DNA of 42,821 nt from Opitutales bacterium (GCA_021772565.1 JAJFLR010000013.1:32501-75321); one strand, 5' to 3'; numbered from the stretch's first letter, positions 9,403 to 18,448 are shown. A program made the numbers and translations. Notes: generated by a model from the letters alone, not told the origin.

Positions 9403-10060
9403 ACGCTACATAAAGAATTATCATAAAATTGGCCCTTTTAATGAAATCTTAGATAACGATTTTATCAAGAAGCTAAAGCAGGAATTTCCACCGTTATTGG
9501 CACGACGTATGACATTGCTCTCATTGCTAATAGGAAATGTTTGCAAAAATTTTAAGTTAGCCGAAGAAGATGAAATTGTCTATGCCACAACTTGTGCGGA
9601 AGGGTTAAGTCTCGAATCATTTTTGTTAAGCTTTCCCACACCCAGTCCTCTACACTTCCAAAACTCCATTCATCCCAGCGGCATCGAGCAAGTCTTGATT
9701 GCACGTCAACAACCGATTAATAATTTACTCCCTATAAATGGTGCGCCACAAACCATAATTCTTAATGCATTGATGGCAATTATGCATACTCAAAGCGAAT
9801 ATTCGTATCTGATCAGCGGTGAAGAAAAAGGAAACAGATTGTCTGATGTACAAATAACTAACAATTGTTCGTATGCTTATAGTATAGAATTTTGCAAAGA
9901 CAATACCGATGCTATTGGAAAACTTTGTTGGAAGCCCTGCTCTACTGATAGTCTGGATACTGTTATAACCGGTGATGACTTTATAAAGTTTTTGGATTGT
10001 AAAAAAGAGCTTGAGCTTCAGCATAAAAATTTTGGAAAATTTAAAATCACATGGCATTAG
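9395..10060 (+). CDS. Ketosynthase-like chain-length factor (Ketoacyl-synt_2-like)
   Basis: The 221-aa protein resembles the N-terminal half-like ketosynthase domain annotated in aryl-polyene clusters as a chain length factor. Visible blocks are ARRMTLLSLLIGN, VYATTCAEGLSLESFL and the substrate-tunnel region SFPTPSPLHFQNSIHPS. It has no HGTGT or GHTLG motif, so it cannot condense alone. It overlaps both neighbours, with the KS by 8 bp and the acyltransferase by 10 bp. Its expected role is to pair with the KS and set polyene length. Confidence 0.8.
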   Translation: MIERYIKNYHKIGPFNEILDNDFIKKLKQEFPPLLARRMTLLSLLIGNVCKNFKLAEEDEIVYATTCAEGLSLESFLLSFPTPSPLHFQNSIHPSGIEQVLIARQQPINNLLPINGAPQTIILNALMAIMHTQSEYSYLISGEEKGNRLSDVQITNNCSYAYSIEFCKDNTDAIGKLCWKPCSTDSLDTVITGDDFIKFLDCKKELELQHKNFGKFKITWH

Positions 10061-10953
10061 AGGCAAATAAACAACATAGAAACATAGGCCCAACATGGGG
10101 ATATCGTGCAGTTATATTTTGGTCAAAAATATTGCCCCTACCGATCGCTAAAATAGTTATGATGGTCAGTGCATTCATTACTATGATTCTATTGCCTAAA
10201 CAAAGCCGTTACTCCAAAGAATATTTAAATCAAGTAAATATTAAACCAGTAATTTGGTCCCATGTCTGGCGACATTATTATTCATTTATAAAATATTTAG
10301 TAGCTCGGTTTCGATCAACAGGAGACAGCTCGACTAAACTTCACTGGATTACTGAAAAAGGAAATTTGGTGGAGAAACATTTATTAAAAGGAACCCCTTT
10401 GTTATTGGGAACATTCCATGTGGGTCATTCAGATTTAATGGGATTTAATATCAAAATACCTCATCGTAAAATAAATATGGTTCGCCTTAAAATGGAGAAC
10501 TCTGCTGAACTTCAAAATATAATAGAGACCTCCGTCGATTCAGTTTCAATAATTTGGGTAAACGATAGAAATGATCTTATTATTAAATTAAAGGATGCAC
10601 TGCTCAATCAAGAGACAATAGCAATGCAATGTGATCGAATTGAACACAGTTCCAAAGTTGAAAGCTTTCAATTTTTGGGAGAAAAAAGAGAATTCCCATT
10701 TACCATCTATCACCTTTCAATAATTTTTAGTAGACCCGTTGCTTTTTGCATTGGCATTCCCATAGGCGACAAGTCAGTTAAAGTACTTACCACAAACTTA
10801 TATTACCCGGATGCAGAAACAAGAACTGAAAATTTACTAGCAGGAAAAAAACATTTTCAAAGTGTACTCAGTCTCCTTGAAAATATACTAAAGGAGAATC
10901 CATACTTGTGGTATAATTTCATTCCATTAAATCCAGTCTCTAAAGATAAATAA
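10051..10953 (+). CDS. LpxL/HtrB-like lysophospholipid acyltransferase
   Basis: This 300-aa protein has an N-terminal membrane segment (about 20-48) and the H-x4-D acyltransferase motif at His123-Asp128 (HVGHSD). It belongs to the LPLAT superfamily near the lipid A acyltransferases (LpxL/HtrB). Aryl-polyene clusters carry such enzymes to transfer the finished polyene onto a membrane lipid or sugar-lipid anchor. The ATG at 10051 lies inside the end of the preceding gene, so the genes are coupled. Confidence 0.82.
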   Translation: MALEANKQHRNIGPTWGYRAVIFWSKILPLPIAKIVMMVSAFITMILLPKQSRYSKEYLNQVNIKPVIWSHVWRHYYSFIKYLVARFRSTGDSSTKLHWITEKGNLVEKHLLKGTPLLLGTFHVGHSDLMGFNIKIPHRKINMVRLKMENSAELQNIIETSVDSVSIIWVNDRNDLIIKLKDALLNQETIAMQCDRIEHSSKVESFQFLGEKREFPFTIYHLSIIFSRPVAFCIGIPIGDKSVKVLTTNLYYPDAETRTENLLAGKKHFQSVLSLLENILKENPYLWYNFIPLNPVSKDK

Positions 10954-10973
10954 ATTATCTACTCACCCTATCT

Positions 10974-11705
10974 ATGATGTCGCAAATATATTATTTTTTC
11001 GCTTATTATCTAGCGATGGCTATATTTGCTTTAGGTTCTTTATTGATTAACATAATTTGTTTTTTTTATCTACTGTTGCCCTATAGTAAAAAGACAAAAT
11101 CTACTTGCAGAAGATGGATACACAAAAGTTATAAACTGCTGGTTAATGTATGCAATGCATTAGGTCTATTAGAGGTAAGCCAAACGGGTATTGATAAACT
11201 TTCAAATTCCAATAAAGGGGTAATTATTGCAAATCATACAGGCCTTCTGGATGCAATTGTACTATTGGCAATGCTTCCAGATGTAAACTGTATATTCAAT
11301 CACAAATTGATGGGAAATCCCCTTTTCAGCCACACCGCACAAGTTGCCGGTTATTTAGCTAACCGTAAAGGTCGTATCAATGATCTTAGAAACTCAATTC
11401 GTAATGTAACGGAGGGCAATCTGCTACTAATTTTTCCTGAAGGTACTCGAACAGATATTCTTCCACTCAATCCATTTAAGGCAGGCTTTGCTTACATTGC
11501 GTATAAATCAGGTGCTCCAATATATACCGTAATCATTAGAAATACAGGTCGTGCATTTGCAAAAAATACTAATATTTTATTGCCATGTAAATTGCCCATA
11601 AAATACTCTTTTCAATCAGGAGAAAAATTTCTGATCAGTAGTTATAATCAACTACAATCTGAAGTAGAAGAGATCGAACAGTATTTTCGTAAAAATTTAA
11701 TATGA
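10974..11705 (+). CDS. PlsC-type 1-acylglycerol-3-phosphate acyltransferase family protein
   Basis: The 243-aa protein has an N-terminal transmembrane segment (about 5-37), the H-x4-D motif at His88-Asp93 (HTGLLD) and the second substrate motif FPEGTRT at 154-160. These define the PlsC acyltransferase family. It follows the LpxL-like acyltransferase by 20 bp, and its stop overlaps the next start as ATGA. With that enzyme it gives the two acyltransferases expected for assembly of a lipid-bound aryl polyene. Two adjacent ATG codons begin the frame at 10974 and 10977, and either could be used. Confidence 0.87.
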   Translation: MMSQIYYFFAYYLAMAIFALGSLLINIICFFYLLLPYSKKTKSTCRRWIHKSYKLLVNVCNALGLLEVSQTGIDKLSNSNKGVIIANHTGLLDAIVLLAMLPDVNCIFNHKLMGNPLFSHTAQVAGYLANRKGRINDLRNSIRNVTEGNLLLIFPEGTRTDILPLNPFKAGFAYIAYKSGAPIYTVIIRNTGRAFAKNTNILLPCKLPIKYSFQSGEKFLISSYNQLQSEVEEIEQYFRKNLI

Positions 11706-12004
11706 ACTATGTTGAAAAATTCATCCATGCGACTCTTGAAAACGGCTACTGTGATGGCCATTTTCCTGGATCTCCAATTGTTCCCGCAGCAGTTGCACTC
11801 GGCTGGGTTTTGCAATTCCTCGAATCAAAATTTTCAATAAAGCCTGATCAGACAGAAATTAAAAATCTTAAATTATTACATGAGATTAAGCCCCCAATTC
11901 AACTTACAATAAGATTAGAAGAAAATGATAACGGCTATTTAGCCTCTCTAATGTCTGAATCTATTGTCTATCTAAAAATGATAATTATTGTTACCCCGGA
12001 TTGA
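11702..12004 (+). CDS. Short hotdog-fold 3-hydroxyacyl-ACP dehydratase
   Basis: The 100-aa protein has the FabZ-like catalytic block GHFPGSPIVP with His20, so it is a hotdog dehydratase of the kind called ApeI in aryl-polyene clusters. It would remove water from the 3-hydroxyacyl-ACP to give each conjugated double bond. It is short for the family (usually 110-150 aa). In the helix after the motif the position of the FabZ glutamate reads as Gly (VALGWV), so its acid partner is not obvious. Activity may depend on the second dehydratase in the cluster. It is coupled by ATGA to the PlsC-like gene. Confidence 0.78.
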   Translation: MNYVEKFIHATLENGYCDGHFPGSPIVPAAVALGWVLQFLESKFSIKPDQTEIKNLKLLHEIKPPIQLTIRLEENDNGYLASLMSESIVYLKMIIIVTPD

Positions 12005-12005
12005 A

Positions 12006-12785
12006 ATGAACTTTAGCGAATCGACACACCTTCTACTCATTCCATCATATAATACAGGCAGAATTTTGAAAGAGGTCGTACTCGATGCATTGAAGCAATG
12101 GCAACCGGTATGGTTAGTTATTGATGGGAGTAATGATAAAAGTTTTTCCGAACTCCTACGCAATCAAGATAATTATGATGGTCTAAAAGTATTGGTTAGA
12201 AACGAAAATTATGGAAAAGGCAGTACCGTTTTATGGGCAGCGGAACAGGCGAATAAAGAAGGATATACTCACGTTATGTTAATGGACGCAGATGGACAGC
12301 ATCCTTCAAAAGAAATAAAAAATTTCATGCAATTGTCGATGGAGCATCCAACACATATGATTATGGGAAACCCTATATTTGGAAAAGAAGCACCGCTAGC
12401 AAGAATTCTGGGACGCAAACTTACATTATTTTGGACAGATATAGAAACTCTTTGGACAGGTATGGGAGATACCCTTTTTGGATTCCGCGTTTACCCTCTA
12501 AAACCATTACTCATTGCATTTTCTAAAACGAACTGGGCACGCCGTTTTGATTTTGATCCAGAAATTGCAGTAAGGATCAAATGGGAAGGCGTCCATGTCA
12601 TACAAAAAGAGGTCCCGGTAAAATATTTATCGAAAGTAAATGGTGGTGTATCTCATTTCAATTATATCAGAGATAATTTAAGTCTTACATATCTACATTT
12701 TCGTCTGATTCCGGAATTTCTAATATCTGGTTTATGGAAATTAATTTGGTTAAAATTTAAAACCAATAACGTGAAGAAGAACTAA
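12006..12785 (+). CDS. Family 2 glycosyltransferase
   Basis: This 259-aa GT2 enzyme starts with LLLIPSYNTG, has an NENYGKGSTVLWA nucleotide-binding region and a D-x-D motif at 94-97 (MLMDADGQHP). The ATG at 12006 was chosen because it begins directly at the fold and sits two bases after the dehydratase stop. An alternative upstream start would overlap that gene. GT2 enzymes in aryl-polyene clusters are thought to glycosylate or build the sugar-lipid anchor of the pigment. It has no obvious transmembrane segment beyond a hydrophobic C-terminal stretch. Confidence 0.85.
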   Translation: MNFSESTHLLLIPSYNTGRILKEVVLDALKQWQPVWLVIDGSNDKSFSELLRNQDNYDGLKVLVRNENYGKGSTVLWAAEQANKEGYTHVMLMDADGQHPSKEIKNFMQLSMEHPTHMIMGNPIFGKEAPLARILGRKLTLFWTDIETLWTGMGDTLFGFRVYPLKPLLIAFSKTNWARRFDFDPEIAVRIKWEGVHVIQKEVPVKYLSKVNGGVSHFNYIRDNLSLTYLHFRLIPEFLISGLWKLIWLKFKTNNVKKN

Positions 12786-12790
12786 CCATT

Positions 12791-13435
12791 ATGAGAAACA
12801 TCTGTTTATTCACCATACTATTATCACAAATATTTATTTGTAATGTTTGGGCAAAGTCACTCTTTGATCAAAATAACAAGATAAATCCTACATCTCTTTC
12901 AGCCTCATTAAAAGATTTTCTTGACCATAAAAGTAACAAACATTTCGAAGCAAAATTTAACGAATCTAGAAAAATTAAATTCAAACGCACGCCGAAACTT
13001 TTTACCGGCATTATTCGTTCAGCACAAAATCGAGGTATTAGTTTAGAATATATTAAACCTACGTCTCGAATTATCATCTTTGACGATCAGGGTCTTGTCA
13101 TTAAATCAGACAATAAAACCAAGATAGTAAATCTTGGGGAAAATACCCAGAGTATTGCAATATTTAAGCAATTGATTCATCTCGACATTGATTTACTAGA
13201 GTCGAGTTTTGATTTTTATTTTGAAAAGACTCCCAATGATTGGACTCTTGGTTTGCTACCAAAATCTAAAAGTGTGAGTAATCAATTTAAAGAACTAGTA
13301 GTCAGAGGTAATGAACAATATTTGAAAGAGATAAAGATCGTGCATTCATCATTAAATATTCGGAATATCATTATTGATACTAAGAGTGTTAAATTTAATT
13401 TGGATGAAAATTCTCTAGATCGCTATTTCAGATAG
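12791..13435 (+). CDS. LolA-like outer-membrane carrier protein
   Basis: The 214-aa protein has a signal peptide (1-22, ending near VWAKS). A LolA-like beta sheet region follows, with sequences of the type G-I-I-R-S-A and LEYIKPTSRIIIFDDQ, where substrate-carrier proteins have 'F-x-W-x-x-x-P-x-x-x-x-x-x-x-D'. Aryl-polyene clusters typically encode such a periplasmic carrier beside an MMPL transporter, and it would ferry the pigment lipid across the periplasm. It lies 5 bp after the glycosyltransferase gene and 22 bp before the exporter gene. Confidence 0.75.
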   Translation: MRNICLFTILLSQIFICNVWAKSLFDQNNKINPTSLSASLKDFLDHKSNKHFEAKFNESRKIKFKRTPKLFTGIIRSAQNRGISLEYIKPTSRIIIFDDQGLVIKSDNKTKIVNLGENTQSIAIFKQLIHLDIDLLESSFDFYFEKTPNDWTLGLLPKSKSVSNQFKELVVRGNEQYLKEIKIVHSSLNIRNIIIDTKSVKFNLDENSLDRYFR

Positions 13436-13457
13436 TCATAATTTTAATTAAATTGCA

Positions 13458-15761
13458 GTGAATACCACCATTATAAGTAAATTTGCATTGGTTGGACTCA
13501 TTTTTTTCTCAATATTGATAGGAAGTTTCAGTGCAAATATTTCAATAGAAAAATCGTTAAACGTTAATATCACAGACCTTTTGCCAAGTAATGAATTATT
13601 TGAAACTCAGGATAATATACAGAAAAAAGTAAGTAATGATTTTTCAAAATTTATATTTATTAGACTCGATACTCATACTGCAAATTATGAGCAACAAAAT
13701 ATAATAGCTAAAAGTTTTCTTACCAAGCTAGATGATAACAGTGTATTTTTGAGGTCTGAATTAATGAACAAATTGCCGGACAATCTAACCAAATGGATTG
13801 ATGATAATAAATTATTAATTTTACTGCCTAATTGGCTAGAGTCAAAAGAGGCCCAATATCATAACAAAAAAATTCAGGATAAAACTTTTATCGAATGGTT
13901 AGCCAACGACGCTGTAGAGGAGCTCAATACATATTTGGATAATCCAGAGAGCGTCGCTTATATGGATAATATACAAGAGGATCCATTTTTGCTGATTCCA
14001 AATTTCATCAAACAATCAAATCCAGCAGCAGAAATTAACGGTTTTGATTCAAATCAACTGATTCATATCTGGGCTGAAATCAAAGACTCTAGTTTGAATA
14101 GTGACGTTCAAATGTCAGTTGAAAAAACAATCAACGAAGCTTATACAGCAACTAAATCTTATTTTCCGGCAATCGAAATGATGTATTCAGGAGTATCAAA
14201 ATTCGCGAAAAAAAGCGAATTAGGCATACGTAACGAAGTATCCAGACTCAATATACTTTCAATCTCATTGATCGTTTTGGTCTTAGTTATTTTTTTAAGA
14301 AAACCGTATATCATATTGCCGGTTGTTGGTGTCGTTCTAGCTGCACTAGCTGGATCCTTTTTATTAACATACTACTTCTTTGGGCAGGTACATCTTTTTA
14401 CGTTAGTTGTAGGCTCGATATTAAGCGGTGTATCCGTCGACTACGCATTTCATATAATACTCAAAAGAGAATCATTAAAATTGTCTAGTTATACTGAAAC
14501 GATACAAAATATTAGTCGACCACTGTTCATGAGCTGGCTAACAACTGTCTGTGGGTTTTCAGTTTTGCTATTTTCAGAATTATTTATCCTACGCCAAATC
14601 GGTGCCTTTGTTGCAATTGGCATAACGCTCTCCCTCTTATTCAGCGTACTAGTTTATAGTGCACTCGATCTGTTTAAAATGAAACATATTAGAATGGACA
14701 GAGGATTAAGTTGGAAACAATTTTATATCAACCCCACGGCAAAATACATTGTTATTATATTTTTGTTGGCTGTATCAATATATTCGATATCTCAATTACA
14801 ATTCAGAGACGATGTCAGAGATTTGCAAGTTCCCCTACATATATTGGTTGAGGAACAACAGCAAATGTCAGAAAAATTTTCCCAATTATCGAATAAGGAT
14901 TTACTTATCGTTTATAACAAAAATATTCACGCACTTGCTGATAATCTAAGAACTTTGGTTGAGCAGTCAGATATAGACGCTATAAATATAGCAAAATTGC
15001 TGCCATCAAAGAAAAATATTCATAATATAAATCAGTTTGTATCAAAGTTGGAATCCTTCAAAAAATACTTTAATAAATCATTAACTGAACACGGATATTA
15101 TTCTGATGAATTTGATGAATTTATCAAAAAACTCTACGTGCTAAAAACTAGTGACTTAAATCAGAAATATATTTCTTCAATAGAAAAACTTACCAGTGCA
15201 CTACACGGGCCAATGCAATTAGTGCTTTTTAAATACAACGAACTCTACTGTGCATCAGTGAAAATCAACAAAAGTAATCTCTTAAAAAATGATATTAAGA
15301 ATAGTTTTATTTATGATGAAATTGGCCGACTCAATTTATTATTTAGAAACTATCGATTAGAAGCGCAATCATCTGCCGCGACCGGAGTTGTAATGATAAT
15401 AGTTTTTGTATTGTTATTTTATAAATTAAAAAGCTTTGTCAGAGTACTTTTCATACCGATTATATCCGTAGTTATCTCTACTGGAACTGTCTCACTTTTA
15501 CAAATACCATTCTCATTATTTGGTCTAGTCGGTACTTTGTTAGGATTTTGTCTCGTTTTGGATTATTCTCTTTTTTCAGTATCCACACCAAAAGATCAAC
15601 CACTCCTTTCAATTAGAATGTCGGCAATCAGTACGTTAGTCGTTTTTACAGTTTTGGCAACAAGTAATATTCCGGCAGTCAGTTTGTTAGGGTTAATAGT
15701 TTCAATAATTGTTCTAACTGGCTTTACGTTAGTAGAATTCGACAGAACCAGGATCAAATAA
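13458..15761 (+). CDS. MMPL/RND-type exporter of the aryl-polyene locus
   Basis: The 767-aa protein has the two-fold RND/MMPL plan: one N-terminal transmembrane segment, a large periplasmic loop (about 35-255), five clustered membrane segments (about 265-400), then a second loop (about 440-645) and a second cluster. The proton-relay Asp-Tyr motifs are visible in both halves: VSVDYAFHI in the first and LVLDYSLFS in the second. It should move the lipid-linked polyene out of the inner membrane to the LolA-like carrier encoded just upstream. The start codon is GTG. The next gene begins 2 bp after the stop. Confidence 0.88.
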   Translation: MNTTIISKFALVGLIFFSILIGSFSANISIEKSLNVNITDLLPSNELFETQDNIQKKVSNDFSKFIFIRLDTHTANYEQQNIIAKSFLTKLDDNSVFLRSELMNKLPDNLTKWIDDNKLLILLPNWLESKEAQYHNKKIQDKTFIEWLANDAVEELNTYLDNPESVAYMDNIQEDPFLLIPNFIKQSNPAAEINGFDSNQLIHIWAEIKDSSLNSDVQMSVEKTINEAYTATKSYFPAIEMMYSGVSKFAKKSELGIRNEVSRLNILSISLIVLVLVIFLRKPYIILPVVGVVLAALAGSFLLTYYFFGQVHLFTLVVGSILSGVSVDYAFHIILKRESLKLSSYTETIQNISRPLFMSWLTTVCGFSVLLFSELFILRQIGAFVAIGITLSLLFSVLVYSALDLFKMKHIRMDRGLSWKQFYINPTAKYIVIIFLLAVSIYSISQLQFRDDVRDLQVPLHILVEEQQQMSEKFSQLSNKDLLIVYNKNIHALADNLRTLVEQSDIDAINIAKLLPSKKNIHNINQFVSKLESFKKYFNKSLTEHGYYSDEFDEFIKKLYVLKTSDLNQKYISSIEKLTSALHGPMQLVLFKYNELYCASVKINKSNLLKNDIKNSFIYDEIGRLNLLFRNYRLEAQSSAATGVVMIIVFVLLFYKLKSFVRVLFIPIISVVISTGTVSLLQIPFSLFGLVGTLLGFCLVLDYSLFSVSTPKDQPLLSIRMSAISTLVVFTVLATSNIPAVSLLGLIVSIIVLTGFTLVEFDRTRIK

Positions 15762-15763
15762 TT

Positions 15764-16180
15764 ATGGATATTTCGAACGACATAAAAGAACTCCTGCCTC
15801 ATACTGAACCAATTATTTTAATTAAGAGTATTGCCAAGTTTATTGGAGATTCCATTGAATGCATCACATTATTTTCAGACCGGAACTACTTTAACGATAA
15901 GAACGGCATTCCCGTTTATTGGGGTATTGAAATAATTGCTCAAGCTGCAGCTATTCATATAATTAAAAATAAATCTTTTGCGACAGCTATTAGTGGCCGC
16001 CTGATTAAAGCCCGCAAGATCGATTTCAAGTCGAATTATATTCCGTATGATACCAGACTCAGAATTTATGCAAAGCAAGTCATCAGCAGTGAGTCCGGCC
16101 TGTTTATTTACGAAGGTTATATAAAAACTGAAAAGGGCGAAGAATATTTAATTGCAGAACTGGGAATATTAGTCAGATAA
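15764..16180 (+). CDS. Second 3-hydroxyacyl-ACP dehydratase (ApeP-like)
   Basis: The 138-aa protein opens with LLPHTEPIILI, the FabZ/ApeP-type start with His13, and contains VYWGIEIIAQAAAIH, which matches the 'GIEYMAQAIAAH' helix of these dehydratases with its glutamate. It is a hotdog-fold enzyme that should dehydrate 3-hydroxyacyl-ACP intermediates and may work as a heterodimer with the shorter, acid-poor dehydratase at 11702. It sits 2 bp after the exporter stop and 1 bp before the ligase gene. Confidence 0.85.
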   Translation: MDISNDIKELLPHTEPIILIKSIAKFIGDSIECITLFSDRNYFNDKNGIPVYWGIEIIAQAAAIHIIKNKSFATAISGRLIKARKIDFKSNYIPYDTRLRIYAKQVISSESGLFIYEGYIKTEKGEEYLIAELGILVR

Positions 16181-16181
16181 A

Positions 16182-17501
16182 ATGAAAAATCTCATAGTCA
16201 GTGCATGGAATAGAACAGTGCAAAAAAATAGCAACACAAGTGCGTATAAAAGGTCGGGAAATAAAATAACATTAACTTTTGAAAATATTAATCAACTATC
16301 CGAAGACTATTTATTTCGTCTGAATAATTTAGGGTCAATAAAAAAGAGAGTAGTTGCATTCCGATTAAACAACACAGAACACTGGATAGCATTTTTTTTG
16401 GCAGTCCAAAAAGCTGATGCCATTGCTCTGCCACTAGATAAAACTTTTCCGGATAAATATGTGGACTCTTTATTGGACTCTACTAACGCATCAGTATATT
16501 TTAATGGAACTACTTTTATTGAGAAAAAGGGAATGCATTTTAAGAGTAAAACCCTGGCTATAATTAAGCTTTCTTCTGGTAGCAGCGGTATTCCCAAAGG
16601 CATTTTTTTCAAAGATTCTGAAATTATCGCGGATGCTGAGAACATCTGTAGGACAATGAACATTTCTAGTGGAGACATAAACTATTCAACTCTAGAATAT
16701 CCCCATTCATATGCGTTAGGTAATTTAATAATCCCTTTAATCCTATACGGAATTCCTATAATACAATCTTCTGGAAATTATCCACAATTAATAGCAGACG
16801 AACTAAAATCCTCAGGTGCCACCGTTTTTCCAACAATTCCACACATACTTAAGGCGATAACTTCATTAGCCCCTGATATTGGAAAAACAGTACGCCTTAC
16901 GATTTCAGCGGGAGCCAATCTCGATACCAATATTGCAAAAAACTATTATTCAGTTTACCAAAAAAAAGTCCATAATTTTTATGGATCAAGCGAAACCGGT
17001 GCAATCGCTTACGACATAACCGGTGCATTAACTTTATCAGGTGCCGCTGTTGGTAATCCTATTAAAGGTGTAGATATTACAGTCAGTAAAAGTAATCGAT
17101 TTTATGTGAGTAGTCATGCTGTATTTAGTTACAGAAATTCCAGTAAAAGAAAATTCCTTTTACCAGATCGTGGGTACATTAATAATAAGGGTGAAATTGT
17201 TTTGTCAGGAAGAATCAATACACATGTTAAGATTGGCGGTCGTCGATTGAGTATTTCAGAAATTGAAATGTCTATTTTAGCAATAAAAAGTGTGAAAAAA
17301 AGTTTTGTTTTTTTAAACAAAAATAATCATAAACTCTACGCGGCTTATCAGGGAAGTATTCCATCAAAAAAAATATCTGAAGCTCTTAGTATTACATTAT
17401 CTCAATGGAAAATTCCAAAAAAAATAATTCGCTTGAATGAATTCCCCACTAATGCCAGAGGTAAAATCGACAAAGTTAAAATTGAAAAGATGTTAAGTTA
17501 A
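16182..17501 (+). CDS. AMP-dependent acyl/aryl ligase (starter activation)
   Basis: This 439-aa adenylate-forming enzyme has the P-loop-like LSSGSSGIPKG, the FYGSSETGAIAYD block and the C-terminal catalytic lysine motif ARGKIDKVKIEKML. It is shorter than typical acyl-CoA ligases (500-550 aa) but matches the compact ApeH-type acyl-ACP synthetases of aryl-polyene clusters. It most likely adenylates 3- or 4-hydroxybenzoate, made by the convergent chorismatase, and loads it on the ACP. It is the last gene of the plus-strand operon, 6 bp from the end of the chorismatase gene. Confidence 0.87.
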   Translation: MKNLIVSAWNRTVQKNSNTSAYKRSGNKITLTFENINQLSEDYLFRLNNLGSIKKRVVAFRLNNTEHWIAFFLAVQKADAIALPLDKTFPDKYVDSLLDSTNASVYFNGTTFIEKKGMHFKSKTLAIIKLSSGSSGIPKGIFFKDSEIIADAENICRTMNISSGDINYSTLEYPHSYALGNLIIPLILYGIPIIQSSGNYPQLIADELKSSGATVFPTIPHILKAITSLAPDIGKTVRLTISAGANLDTNIAKNYYSVYQKKVHNFYGSSETGAIAYDITGALTLSGAAVGNPIKGVDITVSKSNRFYVSSHAVFSYRNSSKRKFLLPDRGYINNKGEIVLSGRINTHVKIGGRRLSISEIEMSILAIKSVKKSFVFLNKNNHKLYAAYQGSIPSKKISEALSITLSQWKIPKKIIRLNEFPTNARGKIDKVKIEKMLS

Positions 17502-17507
17502 TAAACA

Positions 17508-18413
17508 CTAATATTTCCTTATTGAGATTTCAATTTCGGTTTCCAAGTCAGCTCGACAAATATTACTCTTTAATAAGGTCAATTGCGTGTCTGCTAACTG
17601 AAATGAGAACCTTAAGGCATTACATATTTTTTCCGTGAACTTTGTATTTCTTAGATATACTTTCATATAAATTGCATCATTATTTATCTTACAATTTTGC
17701 TCTTTCTGAATTTTATCTAATATAATTTTCAAGTTTTTTATCGTTAGTTTTAATTGATTTTCCATGTCGTATGGATTGATTGTTTCACACCCCAGTATTG
17801 AAGCAGTTCCAGAAACATAGATTTGTCTGTACGTTGTTTGTATACTACCCGCTCGCGAAAATGAAGGTGAGTATGTTCCATATTCTTTGGGATAAGTATA
17901 TGCGGGCTGCTGCTGCGGGTTTTCATAAAACTCAGGTGATTCTTTAAAGCCAACAAAATAAACGGAAAAATTATTGTCTGAGGTTCCCACAGCCGATGCC
18001 GCTGGATATCTGAATATTCCTGCCTTCCCTTGATGGCTAAATGCTAACGCCCGTCCCTTACAGAAAGAATGATAATTTTCGACCTGGTTAACCTGACCAT
18101 TTATATCAGGTAGATAATTCCAGAGTCTTACTAAATTATAATCACGAGTAGCTTCAAATAGTTCTAAATATATTTCTTCTGCAATATATCCTATTGCATC
18201 AGTTTTGATTTCTTGCGTAGTAACACCAGCGATAGATTGCCCATTCTTTAATATTATAAAATTATTCGTCCGAACAATATCTAATGATTCATCTTCATGT
18301 ATAATTTCTTGTTTAGGGCCTAAAAGACAAGGTAAGGCTAAATACAAGGCAACTGATGAGTTCTGTTGATCTAAATACGTTTGTTCATTGCCATATTGTA
18401 CAAGGAAACGCAT
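17508..18413 (-). CDS. Chorismatase (pteridine-dependent deoxygenase-like, XanB2/Hyg5/FkbO family)
   Basis: The 301-aa protein matches the chorismatase family in its blocks RLWNYLPDIN, NYHSFCKGRALAF, a PAASAVGT segment, YPKEYGTYSPSFSRA and SGTASILGCET. These enzymes hydrolyse chorismate to hydroxybenzoates or a dihydroxycyclohexadiene acid. XanB2 in Xanthomonas makes 3- and 4-hydroxybenzoate for xanthomonadin and ubiquinone. Its place directly beside the ligase makes it the starter-supply enzyme of the polyene pathway. Which isomer is formed cannot be read from the sequence. It is transcribed against the operon, 35 bp after the lipoprotein gene. Confidence 0.85.
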   Translation of the reverse strand: MRFLVQYGNEQTYLDQQNSSVALYLALPCLLGPKQEIIHEDESLDIVRTNNFIILKNGQSIAGVTTQEIKTDAIGYIAEEIYLELFEATRDYNLVRLWNYLPDINGQVNQVENYHSFCKGRALAFSHQGKAGIFRYPAASAVGTSDNNFSVYFVGFKESPEFYENPQQQPAYTYPKEYGTYSPSFSRAGSIQTTYRQIYVSGTASILGCETINPYDMENQLKLTIKNLKIILDKIQKEQNCKINNDAIYMKVYLRNTKFTEKICNALRFSFQLADTQLTLLKSNICRADLETEIEISIRKY

Positions 18414-18448
18414 GAATTTATTTTCAAACTAGTTAGAAATAATTTTGT

